Position numbers and translations under genes: made by a program | Origin: Thalassospiraceae bacterium LMO-JJ14 | Lineage (GTDB): Bacteria > Pseudomonadota > Alphaproteobacteria > Rhodospirillales > Casp-alpha2 | Direction: 5' to 3' | DNA length: 64,000 bases | Assembly (NCBI GenBank): GCA_021555105.2 | Contig: CP134604.1 | Coordinates: forward strand, 1-64,000 | Part shown: piece by piece, positions 35,654 to 43,935 of the stretch | How positions within the stretch are numbered: the stretch's first letter is position 1 | Layout: every line of letters starts with the position of its first letter | Notes under the pieces: generated by a model | Seen by the model: only the letters and a program-made list of their open reading frames with translations | Database searches by the model: none | What the model was told of the DNA's origin: nothing

Positions 35654-36580
35654 TCAGGCCGCCGCCGGGATCGGCGTGCCGACGGCGTCAAAGGCCTCGA
35701 ACAGGGCGGCGCGATCCGCGTCCGACAACGGCACGAACGGCGGGCGCAGGTTTTCCCAGCCGGCATTGCCGGTATTGCGTGCCGTCAGGGCCTTCAGGGC
35801 CGGCGGCAGTGGATAGCCGGAAACCGCTTTGCGCATGGCGCTCAGGGTTTCATGAGCGGCCAGAACATCGGCGGATTCGCCTTCAGCGACCCAGCCGTTA
35901 TAAACCGTCCCGTTCAGGAAGGACGACACGTTGGCCGCCGCCGTGATGCACCCGGCACCGCCGCGTTTCAACAGCGGCAGCATCAGATCGTCGGCCCCCG
36001 AGAACACGGCGAAGCCCGGGAATTTTTCCGCCGCACCGGCCATGTTCTCGAACACGCCGGAGCTGTCCTTCATACCGACGACGGTCTGCGGGTACGCCTT
36101 CAGCAGCATTTCGATCAGGTCATAGGTGATCGGCACACCCGACATCTGCGGGAAGTGATACAGGTAAATTTTCAGCCGGTCGTCGGCGATGGTGTCGATG
36201 ACCTCGGCAAAGGCATCGAACAGTCCCTGATCGCTCATGTTCTTGTAATAGAACGGCGGCAGCATCAGCACACCCTTGGCACCGGCGTTGATCGCGGCCT
36301 GCGTCAGATTGATGGTGTCGATAGCGGCGCAACAGCCGGTCCCCGGCATCAAAACGTCACCCGGAACACCGCGCGCGACGACGCCTTCGATAATCGAGAT
36401 CCGCTCCTTGAGGCCGAAGGAATTCGCCTCGCCCGTGGTGCCGAGCACGGCAAGCCCGTCGCAACCGTTGGCGAGCAGCCATTTGCAGTGTTCCGCCATG
36501 AGATCGAGATCGGGCGAACGGTCTTCCTTGACCGCGGTGACGACGGCGCTGAAAACGCCTTTATAGGGTGACTGGCTCAA
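35654..36580 (-). CDS. DapA-like aldolase (dihydrodipicolinate synthase family)
   Basis: A 308-residue class I aldolase of the DHDPS/NAL family. The Schiff-base lysine is Lys171 (VVGMKDSSG), the catalytic tyrosine is at 139-141 (IYLYHFPQ), and the carboxylate-binding loop is GTTGEAN (47-53). It differs from bona fide DapA in the region after the loop and lacks lysine-pathway neighbours, so it may act on another keto acid, e.g. 4-hydroxy-2-oxoglutarate or a sugar acid; uncertain. The TTG at 36580 is chosen because GGAGGA stands 6 bases upstream; an in-frame TTG at 36595 overlaps that site. Confidence 0.86.
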   Translation of the reverse strand: MSQSPYKGVFSAVVTAVKEDRSPDLDLMAEHCKWLLANGCDGLAVLGTTGEANSFGLKERISIIEGVVARGVPGDVLMPGTGCCAAIDTINLTQAAINAGAKGVLMLPPFYYKNMSDQGLFDAFAEVIDTIADDRLKIYLYHFPQMSGVPITYDLIEMLLKAYPQTVVGMKDSSGVFENMAGAAEKFPGFAVFSGADDLMLPLLKRGGAGCITAAANVSSFLNGTVYNGWVAEGESADVLAAHETLSAMRKAVSGYPLPPALKALTARNTGNAGWENLRPPFVPLSDADRAALFEAFDAVGTPIPAAA

Positions 36581-36649
36581 CGTGGGTTCCTCCAACGGCT
36601 TTGATTCTTCAATTCAACAAGATTCATCATCAATGGGCTTTATCTGGCC

Positions 36650-37120
36650 TCACTTGGGCCAGTCTACAACATAATCTTCCATGTCTTCGACATCTCGCTC
36701 GGACACGATCCGCCCGAACACCGAGATTCCGGCTTCGATCACCGTATCGGTGGTCCCGGAAATCAGCGGGTGCCACCATTCCAGGTCCTTGCCTTCGGCA
36801 AGACGGCGGTAAGCGCACGACATCGGCAACCACGGTATCGCGCCGACGTTCTGCGGCGTCAGTCGGCGGCAATCGGGCACAAACCGCTGACGATCCTCAT
36901 AACTCGTACAACGGCAGGTGTCGAGATCAAGCAGGCGGCAGGCGGCATTGGTATAGAGAATCTCGCCGGTATCCTCGTTTTCGAGCTTGTTGAGACAGCA
37001 TTTGCCGCACCCGTCGCAGAGCGATTCCCATTCCGGTCCGCTCATTTCGTTAAGCGCCTTGCGCTTCCAGAACGGCACTTCATCCGTGCCGGCCTTTTTC
37101 TTTCCGCGAAATCCGATCAT
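36650..37120 (-). CDS. YcgN-family cysteine-cluster protein
   Basis: A 156-residue cytosolic protein of the YcgN (UPF0260) family. Eight or more cysteines occur in the conserved pattern [12 protein letters not shown] near residue 35, then [12 protein letters not shown] and VPDCRRL, with [20 protein letters not shown] further on, suggesting an iron-sulfur or zinc site. The function is not established. ATG 37120 overlaps the stop of cobB by four bases; a longer frame upstream reads cobB sequence. It is third in the unit SCO-cobB-ycgN. Confidence 0.9.
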   Translation of the reverse strand: MIGFRGKKKAGTDEVPFWKRKALNEMSGPEWESLCDGCGKCCLNKLENEDTGEILYTNAACRLLDLDTCRCTSYEDRQRFVPDCRRLTPQNVGAIPWLPMSCAYRRLAEGKDLEWWHPLISGTTDTVIEAGISVFGRIVSERDVEDMEDYVVDWPK

Positions 37121-38484
37121 GCGCCGTCCGCCCGCTCGAGATCGATCAGATGGATGAACGAACCGACGACGCGGCGGTCGGCCAGCCCGGTCTCGCCCAA
37201 TTCGCGGCCGCTCGCATCCTCGGCGCGGAACAACGGCAGGCCGGGGCCTTCCTCGACGACCGTTGCGAAGTGAAACTCGTGGCCGCGAAAGCGTGTCCTG
37301 GCCCCGCCCAGCGGACCGGCCTTGGAAAGCGTGACGCGGCGATAGCCGATATGCAGGCGCCGGGTGGCGAAACTGGTTTCCAGCGGCAGCAACCCGGCCA
37401 TCGGGTGGCGCCGCCCCTCGGCATCGGTCAGACCGTGGCCCAGCACCATGTACCCGCCGCATTCCCCGAAGATCGGCTTCGAGGCGTCTGCCGCCTGTTG
37501 CAGACCGTCCATGAAGTCCCAATTCGCCGAAATCCGCCCGGCGTGCAGTTCCGGATAGCCGCCCGGGAGATAGATCGCATTTGCTTTCGGATCCGGGGCC
37601 TGGTTGGTGAGCGGCGAGAAAAAGCTGATTTCCGAGCCTGCCGCACGCCAGCCTTCAAGGACGGCGGGATAGGCAAAGGCAAAGGCATCGTCGCGGGCCA
37701 CCGAAATACGCTGCCCCAGCGGCGGGATCAGCAGCGGTGCGTCGGATTTCGGGCGCACCGGCCACGGCCGCATGGTGCGGCGCAGGGCGGCAATATCCAG
37801 GTGCTCACCGATCCAGTCGGCGGCCTTGTCGAGAAACGCCTCGAGCTGGGTATGTTCGCGCGCCTGTATCAGGCCAAGATGGCGGGATGGCAATTCGAGG
37901 CTTTCGTTGCGGGGTAGCGCACCGAAAATTTCCAGATCGGGGGCGATCCGCTTCATGGCGTCCGTCAATATCTCCACGTGCCGGGCGCCGCCGACACGGT
38001 TGAAAATGACGCCGGCGATATCGACGCCCTTGCGGTGCGCGGCAAACCCCTTGGCCAGCACGGCGGCGCTCGCCGCCTGCTTCGATGCATCGATCACAAG
38101 AATCACCGGCCAGCCGGTGATTTCCGCCAGCGCGGCAGTCGAACCGTCGTGGATATCGTCGCTCGGCACGGCGCCATCGAACAGGCCCATGACCCCTTCA
38201 CAGACGATGTCGTCGGCCTTTGCCGCCATGTCGCCCGCCAATTCCTCCAGGGTTTCCGCGCGCATCGCCCATGGATCGAGGTTACGGCACGGCCGGTTGG
38301 TCGCCGCCGTGTGAAATGCCGGGTCGATATAGTCCGGCCCGGTTTTCGCCGAAATCACGTCGATCCCGGTTTCGCGGAGATGCCGAAGAAGGCCGAGCGT
38401 GATCAGGGTCTTGCCCGCGCCAGAAGACGGTGCGGCGATGATCAGGCCGCTGCCGGGAACGCCCGATAATCTGCGGGCTGTCAC
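37117..38484 (-). CDS. cobB: Cobyrinate a,c-diamide synthase (CobB/CbiA)
   Basis: A 455-residue glutamine-dependent amidotransferase that amidates the a and c side chains of (hydrogeno)cobyrinate using ATP. The synthetase domain begins with the P-loop [13 protein letters not shown] near residue 18; [13 protein letters not shown] near residue 43 is family-typical. The glutaminase domain has the nucleophile in [11 protein letters not shown] near residue 345 and the histidine in FRGHEFHFA near 400. GTG start 38484 overlaps the SCO gene stop (GTGA); the 3' end overlaps ycgN. It belongs to the large corrinoid locus that follows. Confidence 0.94.
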   Translation of the reverse strand: MTARRLSGVPGSGLIIAAPSSGAGKTLITLGLLRHLRETGIDVISAKTGPDYIDPAFHTAATNRPCRNLDPWAMRAETLEELAGDMAAKADDIVCEGVMGLFDGAVPSDDIHDGSTAALAEITGWPVILVIDASKQAASAAVLAKGFAAHRKGVDIAGVIFNRVGGARHVEILTDAMKRIAPDLEIFGALPRNESLELPSRHLGLIQAREHTQLEAFLDKAADWIGEHLDIAALRRTMRPWPVRPKSDAPLLIPPLGQRISVARDDAFAFAYPAVLEGWRAAGSEISFFSPLTNQAPDPKANAIYLPGGYPELHAGRISANWDFMDGLQQAADASKPIFGECGGYMVLGHGLTDAEGRRHPMAGLLPLETSFATRRLHIGYRRVTLSKAGPLGGARTRFRGHEFHFATVVEEGPGLPLFRAEDASGRELGETGLADRRVVGSFIHLIDLERADGA

Positions 38485-39203
38485 AGAAGCTTCCCGATCC
38501 TCTCGGCCATCGCCTGAGGTTCGGTGCCGTGCGAAAAATGAGTGATCAGTTTCCCGTCCGGCCCCACCAGATAAATAATCGAAGTGTGATCGACGAGGTA
38601 ATCCTGCGCATCGCTGCTCTCAGGTTCGTTGATCCGGAAATAGACTCTGTATTCACGCGTCACGGTCTTGATCTGCTCTTCGCTGCCGGTCAGGCCGATC
38701 GTGCGCGGATGAAAAAAGGATACATATTCGGCCAGATGCTCGGGCGTATCGCGGCCCGGATCGACACTGATGAACACCGGCGTGATCTTGGCGGCCTTTT
38801 CCTCGCCCAGCATGTCCAGTGCACTGGCGATGTCGCTGAGCGCCGTCGGGCAGACATCGGGGCAATAGGTATAACCGAAATAAATCAGCAAATAGCGGCC
38901 GAGGAAGTCCTTGTCGGTAACGGTTTTGCCGTTCTGATCGACCAGCGTGAAAGGGCCGCCGACCGACGGGCCGCTGCTGCTGAGCAAGCTGCCGGTGCCG
39001 CCGCGCTTGTCGAAATATTCCGTGCCGGCAAGCACGATCACAAAGGCGACGACGACAATCCCGACCAGCAGCAGCAAAAGCTTGCCGCCGGACTTCTTTT
39101 TCGGCTTTTCCGCTGCCGCTTCGGGCTCTATCGGGTCCAGCACATTGGGCATTTCCGGCGTCTGTCCGGGCCCGGCATCGGGTTCTTTTTTATCGTCGGC
39201 CAT
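38481..39203 (-). CDS. SCO1/SenC-family copper chaperone
   Basis: A 240-residue membrane-anchored thioredoxin-fold protein. A single helix (about residues 41-61) anchors it in the inner membrane with the domain in the periplasm. The copper site is Cys114-x3-Cys118 (YTYCPDVCPTALSD) with His206 (YLVDHTSIIYL). SCO proteins assist assembly of the CuA site of cytochrome oxidase or thiol redox chemistry. The proline/acid-rich N-terminus of 40 residues is unremarkable. ATG 39203 is used; it heads a coupled unit with cobB and ycgN, an unexpected link between a copper chaperone and corrinoid synthesis. Confidence 0.92.
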   Translation of the reverse strand: MADDKKEPDAGPGQTPEMPNVLDPIEPEAAAEKPKKKSGGKLLLLLVGIVVVAFVIVLAGTEYFDKRGGTGSLLSSSGPSVGGPFTLVDQNGKTVTDKDFLGRYLLIYFGYTYCPDVCPTALSDIASALDMLGEEKAAKITPVFISVDPGRDTPEHLAEYVSFFHPRTIGLTGSEEQIKTVTREYRVYFRINEPESSDAQDYLVDHTSIIYLVGPDGKLITHFSHGTEPQAMAERIGKLL

Positions 39204-39321
39204 AATACTTCCAGTCCTTGCGTGCGCGCCCGCCAATCATACGAGGATGCGGCATATCATCAAGTCCGCTTGCGTGCGCCAGACGTTGGCGCAGGCTCCT
39301 GTTCGGCCTACACTCGGGCGC

Positions 39322-40467
39322 ATGACAACGCAACCGGCAAACAATGCGCCCGCGCGCAAACCCGCACGCAAACCCGAAGGTGAATTGCGCCGCGGCTGGA
39401 CCACGGGCACCTGCGCCGCGGCCGGCGCGGCGGCGGCGTTCCGCGCGCTGCTGGAAAACCGGGCGCAAAGCAGCGTCACCGTGCGCCTGCCGAAGGGCGA
39501 AGCGCCGACGTTCGCACTCAGCCGTTGCGAACGGACGCAGGAAGGCTGGCGCTGTGGTGTCATCAAGGATGCGGGTGATGACCCCGACGTCACGCACGGC
39601 GCCGAAATCATTACCGAAGTCCATCCCCTGAATCCGGGTGACGGGATCGTCTTCAAGGCCGGCGACGGGGTCGGCACGGTGACGCTTGCAGGTTTGCCCG
39701 TCCCGGTCGGCGAACCGGCCATCAATCCGGGACCGCGTGCCATCATTACCGACGCAGTTAACGCCGTCGCCGAGGAAATGGATGCGTTATGCGATCTGCA
39801 AATCACGATCTCCATTCCGGGCGGCGCGCAAATCGCCGAAAAGACCATGAACCCGCGCCTCGGCATCAAGGGGGGGCTGAGCATTCTCGGCACCACCGGC
39901 ATCGTCATACCGTTTTCCTGCGCATCGTGGATCAATTCGATCCATCGCGGCATCGACGTCGCCCGCCTGCAGGGGATCGATCACCTGATCGCCGCCACCG
40001 GGTCGACATCCGAAGCCGCCGCCATGCGCGACCATCCGGAACTGCCGGAACAGGCCTTCATCGACATGGGCGACTTCGCCGGCGGCCTTTTGAAGTACCT
40101 GCGCCGTCACCCCGCGCCGAAACTTTCCATCGTCGGCGGTGCGGCCAAGCTCGCCAAGCTGGCACAGGGCCATCTCGATCTGCACTCCAAACGGTCCTCG
40201 GTCGATATGCAGAAGCTCGCCGAAACCGCGCTCGAACACGGCGCCGACGCGCCCCTCGCCAATGCGATATCGAAGGCCAACACCACCATGGAAGCGCTCG
40301 AGCTGTGCAACAAGGCCGGCATTCCGCTGGCCGACGCCATCGCCCGGGGTGCGCGGGAAACCGCCATGGCTTCGCTGGCCGGCGAAACGGAAATCCGCGT
40401 CGTCGTCTATGACCGTGCCGGCAATCCGGCCGGCACCAGCGAGCGTGGCCACGAAGCATGTCCGTGA
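39322..40467 (+). CDS. cbiD: Cobalt-precorrin-5B (C1)-methyltransferase CbiD
   Basis: A 381-residue enzyme that methylates C-1 of cobalt-precorrin-5B using SAM, a step of the anaerobic cobalamin route; the aerobic counterpart is CobF. ELRRGWTTGTCAAAGAAAAF near residue 22 is the CbiD signature, followed by LPKGEAPTFALSR, KDAGDDPDVTHG and GVGTVTLAGLPVPVGEPAI. The GTTGIVIPFSCASWI block near residue 192 and EQAFIDMGDFAGG near residue 240 also fit. ATG 39322 follows 118 bases divergent from the SCO gene; the frame open back to 38947 is antisense sequence. It overlaps cobK by 10 bases. Confidence 0.95.
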   Translation: MTTQPANNAPARKPARKPEGELRRGWTTGTCAAAGAAAAFRALLENRAQSSVTVRLPKGEAPTFALSRCERTQEGWRCGVIKDAGDDPDVTHGAEIITEVHPLNPGDGIVFKAGDGVGTVTLAGLPVPVGEPAINPGPRAIITDAVNAVAEEMDALCDLQITISIPGGAQIAEKTMNPRLGIKGGLSILGTTGIVIPFSCASWINSIHRGIDVARLQGIDHLIAATGSTSEAAAMRDHPELPEQAFIDMGDFAGGLLKYLRRHPAPKLSIVGGAAKLAKLAQGHLDLHSKRSSVDMQKLAETALEHGADAPLANAISKANTTMEALELCNKAGIPLADAIARGARETAMASLAGETEIRVVVYDRAGNPAGTSERGHEACP

Positions 40468-41213
40468 AGACCCTCGTCATCCTGGGCGGCACCGCAGAGG
40501 CCAGAAAGCTCGCCGACGCGCTGGTCGACAAACACGGCGACGCCTTGCGGGTCATCACCTCGCTGGCCGGGCGCACGAAAAACCCGAAGCACCCGAAAGG
40601 CGAGGTCCGCAACGGCGGCTTCGGCGGCGCCCGGGGACTGGCAGATTATCTGCGCGACGTCGGCGCCACGCTGCTGATCGACGCCACGCACCCCTATGCG
40701 CAGCAAATCACCCGCCACGCCGCCGAGGCCAGCGACATAGCCGGGGTGGCGCGCCTTGTGCTCGACCGCCCAGCGTGGACGGAACAGCCCGGCGACCGCT
40801 GGATCCATGTCCCGAGCCTCGACGCGGCGGTGCGTGAAATTTCCCGGAAATCCGATGCCTGCCTGATCACCACCGGCGTCAACGACCTTGCCGCCTTTGC
40901 CCCGATCCGCACGAGCAAACTGTTCGTGCGGCTGATCGAAAAGCCGCAAACGCCGCTGCCCCTCGGCGACGCGGAAATCGTCATCGGCACACCGCCCTAT
41001 ATTAAAGACGACGAGACGGCGCTGATGCGTCTACTCGGAATCGATCTGATGGTCACCAAGAATGCCGGCGGCGCGGCCACCTATGCCAAGATCGAGGCGG
41101 CACGCGCACTCGGCATTGAGGTCATTATGATCGACCGCCCACCCTTGCCCGGCGGCGATACCGTCGCCGATGTCGAAGCGGCGCTGGCCCGCGCCGAGGC
41201 ACTTTTGGGTTAG
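40458..41213 (+). CDS. cobK: (Cobalt-)precorrin-6A reductase CobK/CbiJ
   Basis: A 251-residue NAD(P)H-dependent reductase of the macrocycle at precorrin-6A. ILGGTAEARKLADAL near residue 8 begins the nucleotide fold; LLIDATHPYAQQITRHAAEA near residue 72, CLITTGVNDLAAFAP and MVTKNAGGAATYAKIEAA near residue 193 are CobK hallmarks. Together with CbiD it completes two consecutive ring steps. The stop overlaps that of the convergent iron-sulfur protein gene by four bases. Confidence 0.94.
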   Translation: MSVKTLVILGGTAEARKLADALVDKHGDALRVITSLAGRTKNPKHPKGEVRNGGFGGARGLADYLRDVGATLLIDATHPYAQQITRHAAEASDIAGVARLVLDRPAWTEQPGDRWIHVPSLDAAVREISRKSDACLITTGVNDLAAFAPIRTSKLFVRLIEKPQTPLPLGDAEIVIGTPPYIKDDETALMRLLGIDLMVTKNAGGAATYAKIEAARALGIEVIMIDRPPLPGGDTVADVEAALARAEALLG

Positions 41214-42550
41214 TCGCCGACGTCGGGATGCCGCGTCCGGTCGATCGGCAGAAACTGCTCACCCAGCATGATCGACGCCACCGCATCCCTTGCCTGTTCC
41301 AGATCGAGCCCGTGCGCGGCGATGCTGTCCGCCGCCTCGGCAACGATGGCATCGACATCCTGCATGGCTTTCAGCCGCTTGAAGATATCTTCGTGGCGGA
41401 TGCCGATGCTGGCACCGATCAGTTCCATGTAGTTGACGATCTCGAACGGCCACGCGGTTTCGTGCGATGAAATTTCACGGTGATCGGCATGGAACACGCT
41501 GCACAGTGTCGTCACGCCGGCCTTTTCGGCAGCGTGCAGGACGCGCGCAATGGTTTCCTCGCGATACCCCGGCAGGGTCTCCAGCGACGACATCTGATAA
41601 CCGGCCCGTTCCAGATCCAGATCGACCAGTTCAAGCCCGGGGATCGCCCGCAGCAGGTTTTGCACCGCGTCACTTACGCCGCGCGCGCCGGGGAACTCGA
41701 ACAGCGCGACTTTCTTTTCGACCGGCGCCGTCATCAGCGTTTTCATCTCGTCGAGACGGCGCGCCATATAGACCGGGAACATGTTGATGTCGAACATCGG
41801 CCCGTCGGCTTTCTCGACCGACGGCAGGGCGATGTCGCCGAACTGGATTTGGCAGGTCGGACACCATGCCAGCACCTCGGCGGCGCCCGTTTCGTGAAAC
41901 CGCTGAATCGTCGTCAGCGCCTGCCTCGCGGCGTTGTCCGTATCGCCGGGGCGAAACTGCAGCACGCCGCAGCAATTGCCGGGGCCGCCGTAGACCTCGT
42001 AGGTCGCGCCCAGCTTGTCGAGCACGTCCAGACACAGAAGGCCGATATGCGGCGTCTTCAATAAATTGCAGCCGGTATAGAAAACCAGATCGGGGGCGCG
42101 TTCCGGTGCCGCGCGTTTCGCCGGCGGATTAAGCCGCGCCAGCACGTCCGGCGAAAGCTGCAGGCGTGACAGCAGGCGCACGCCCCGGCTCATCGCCTGG
42201 AACATTTCCCGCCCGGTGCCGCGGCGCTCGTCCATCGCGCCCCGCTCGTTGAGGCGGCGGCGCGCCATGGTCAACATGAAGCGCGGATCGATCCCCTCGG
42301 CGCAGGCGTCGATGCAATGCGCCGTACCGCAGCACGTTCTGGCCCATACTTCGGCTTCGGAAAGATGCGCGTCCCCCTTGAGGATATCGATAATCCCACC
42401 GGCCAGCGCTTGCGCAGGCGTCTCGCCGATCCCGGCCAGTAACGGTGTCGGACAGACCTCGGCGCATTTGCCGCACACCGTGCAGGCATCGACGATGCCG
42501 TCGATGCGGCGATCCAGATCGGCGATAAAGCTCTCAACGGTTGTGCGCAT
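41210..42550 (-). CDS. CCG-motif iron-sulfur protein in the cob locus
   Basis: A 446-residue cytosolic protein resembling HdrD/GlpC-type (heterodisulfide reductase-like) subunits. Residues 23-33 give a full 4Fe-4S motif C-x2-C-x2-C-x3-C (CTVCGKCAEVCP). A second set around 73-83 (CCGTAHCIDAC) lacks the usual spacing. A complete CCG signature follows: C-x31-CC-x35-CxxC (YTGC ... GNCCG ... CPTC), known to bind a noncubane cluster in Hdr. A second CCG is degenerate. No flavin or haem domain and no membrane segment is visible. ATG 42550 is fixed by GGAGG; ATG 42562 is possible. It is 75 bases after cobM on the same strand; a role as redox partner in corrinoid synthesis is inference. Confidence 0.8.
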   Translation of the reverse strand: MRTTVESFIADLDRRIDGIVDACTVCGKCAEVCPTPLLAGIGETPAQALAGGIIDILKGDAHLSEAEVWARTCCGTAHCIDACAEGIDPRFMLTMARRRLNERGAMDERRGTGREMFQAMSRGVRLLSRLQLSPDVLARLNPPAKRAAPERAPDLVFYTGCNLLKTPHIGLLCLDVLDKLGATYEVYGGPGNCCGVLQFRPGDTDNAARQALTTIQRFHETGAAEVLAWCPTCQIQFGDIALPSVEKADGPMFDINMFPVYMARRLDEMKTLMTAPVEKKVALFEFPGARGVSDAVQNLLRAIPGLELVDLDLERAGYQMSSLETLPGYREETIARVLHAAEKAGVTTLCSVFHADHREISSHETAWPFEIVNYMELIGASIGIRHEDIFKRLKAMQDVDAIVAEAADSIAAHGLDLEQARDAVASIMLGEQFLPIDRTRHPDVGD

Positions 42551-42625
42551 GGCGGCCTCCATCGTGAAGCCACGCTATGGGGTCCGCTGAAAAGCGTCAA
42601 TCAAGCCATTGTTATGGCAACATTT

Positions 42626-43390
42626 TCAGCTAGCCGTGCGCGGGCGCAGGACGTGATGATGGTCCTCGGCATAGAGCCTGGAATCCTCGAACGTTTCCGG
42701 TCCCATGACACGGCCGACCATGATCAGCGCCGTACGGGTGATGCCCGCCGCCTTCACCTTGTCGCGGATATCCGAAAGCGTGCCTTCGATGAACATCTCG
42801 TCCGGCCATGTCACACGATAGGCGACGACGACCGGGCAGTCGGCGCCGTAATGCGGGATCAGGCTGCGCTGCACATGCGCCAGGTTATTGACGGAAAGAT
42901 GGATCGCCAACGTCGCGCCGCTCTTGCCCAGCGTGTCGAGGTCTTCGCCCGTCGGCATCGACGACGAGCGCACGGCGGTCCGGGTCAGGATCACCGTCTG
43001 CGCCACGTCGGGCAGTGTCAGTTCCTTTTTCAACGCCGCCGAAACCGCCGCATAGGCGGACACGCCCGGCGTCACGTCGTAATCGATGCCGAGGGCGTCG
43101 AGCCTGCGCATCTGCTCGGCAACCGCACCGTACAGCGACGGGTCGCCCGAATGCACTCTGGCCACGTCTTTGCCGGCGGCAGCGGCTTTCTGCATTTCCT
43201 CGACGATCTGGTCGAGATGCATCGGCGCCGTGTCCATCACCAGCGCATCCGGATGCGCCTCGGCGATGATCGCTTCGGGCACCAGCGAGCCGGCGTAGAG
43301 CACCACGGGGGCGGCCTGAATAAGCTTCAGACCGCGCACCGTGATCAGGTCGGCGGCGCCCGGTCCGGCACCGATGAAATGAACGGTCAT
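42626..43390 (-). CDS. cobM: (Cobalt-)precorrin-4 C(11)-methyltransferase CobM/CbiF
   Basis: A 254-residue tetrapyrrole methyltransferase that methylates C-11 of precorrin-4 or its cobalt form. The family opening VHFIGAGPGAADLITVRG is followed by VLYAGSLVPEAIIAEA, the VARVHSGDPSLYGAVAEQM SAM loop near residue 75, and the VTPGVSAYAA stretch. Further on, RTAVRSSSMPTGEDL and VAYRVTWPDE are typical of this member. ATG 43390 overlaps the stop of the LPPGL-repeat gene (ATGA), which ties that unknown gene to the operon. Confidence 0.95.
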   Translation of the reverse strand: MTVHFIGAGPGAADLITVRGLKLIQAAPVVLYAGSLVPEAIIAEAHPDALVMDTAPMHLDQIVEEMQKAAAAGKDVARVHSGDPSLYGAVAEQMRRLDALGIDYDVTPGVSAYAAVSAALKKELTLPDVAQTVILTRTAVRSSSMPTGEDLDTLGKSGATLAIHLSVNNLAHVQRSLIPHYGADCPVVVAYRVTWPDEMFIEGTLSDIRDKVKAAGITRTALIMVGRVMGPETFEDSRLYAEDHHHVLRPRTAS

Positions 43391-43917
43391 TGGCCTCTGA
43401 TCACCCCTTCGAGGACATCGAGAATGAGGTCCGTGCCCTTTTGCACCAGAAGCACGTCATCGTCGACAACGACCCGCTCGACATTTTTCGGCAGCTTACC
43501 GAGCCTGTCTTCAAGATCGGGTGGCAGGTCGCCCTTCATCAGACCCGGCGGCAGCTGATTGCCGCGCTTGGCAAGACCCGGCGGCAACTGGGCGCGCTTG
43601 GCCAGACCCGGCGGCAGGCCGTTGCCGCGGCCCTTGCCGCTGGCGCCCTTGCCCTTGTTGCCCTTGTCTTTTTTCTTGGCTTTGTCTTTCTTGCCGTTCT
43701 TGTCCTTGTCGTCATCGTCGTCATCACCGGTCCGCTTCGCACCCGGAACCTTGTCGTAATATTCCTTGATGACACGCCTTTCCGCTTCCTTGAAGACGAT
43801 GTCGGCAAGATCGCCGAGAACGCTTCCGGCGTTCGTTCCCTGCGCCGGCGGTGTCGACTGTGCGTGCACCTGCGTCGCGGCAAAAATACCCAACAGGGCC
43901 AAAATCAGAACTCTCAT
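43387..43917 (-). CDS. Secreted LPPGL-repeat protein inside the cob operon
   Basis: A 176-residue exported protein I cannot name. A signal peptide ends at VHA (residue 19). A helical acidic segment (about 30-60) is followed by six Asp in a row and a Lys/Gly/Asp-rich tract (about 64-100). Then come LPPGLAKR twice, LPPGLMK and LPPDLEDRL at roughly 10-12-residue spacing, and a C-terminal ERVVVDDDVLLVQKGTDLILDVL. Similar LPPGL/LPPG repeats with a final DD-VL-V block occur in RcnB/CigR-like envelope proteins, so a periplasmic metal- or membrane-related role is possible. It is 18 bases after cbiG-cobJ and coupled to cobM by ATGA. Confidence 0.75.
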   Translation of the reverse strand: MRVLILALLGIFAATQVHAQSTPPAQGTNAGSVLGDLADIVFKEAERRVIKEYYDKVPGAKRTGDDDDDDKDKNGKKDKAKKKDKGNKGKGASGKGRGNGLPPGLAKRAQLPPGLAKRGNQLPPGLMKGDLPPDLEDRLGKLPKNVERVVVDDDVLLVQKGTDLILDVLEGVIRGQ

Positions 43918-43935
43918 GATGTTTCTCCGGTTATG

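Noticed and set aside
41210-42550. CobZ or CobG assignment for the iron-sulfur protein
   Set aside because: CobG has a sirohaem/4Fe-4S nitrite-reductase-like fold, and CobZ has flavin and membrane haem parts; none of these is visible, so only the CCG/4Fe-4S description is kept.
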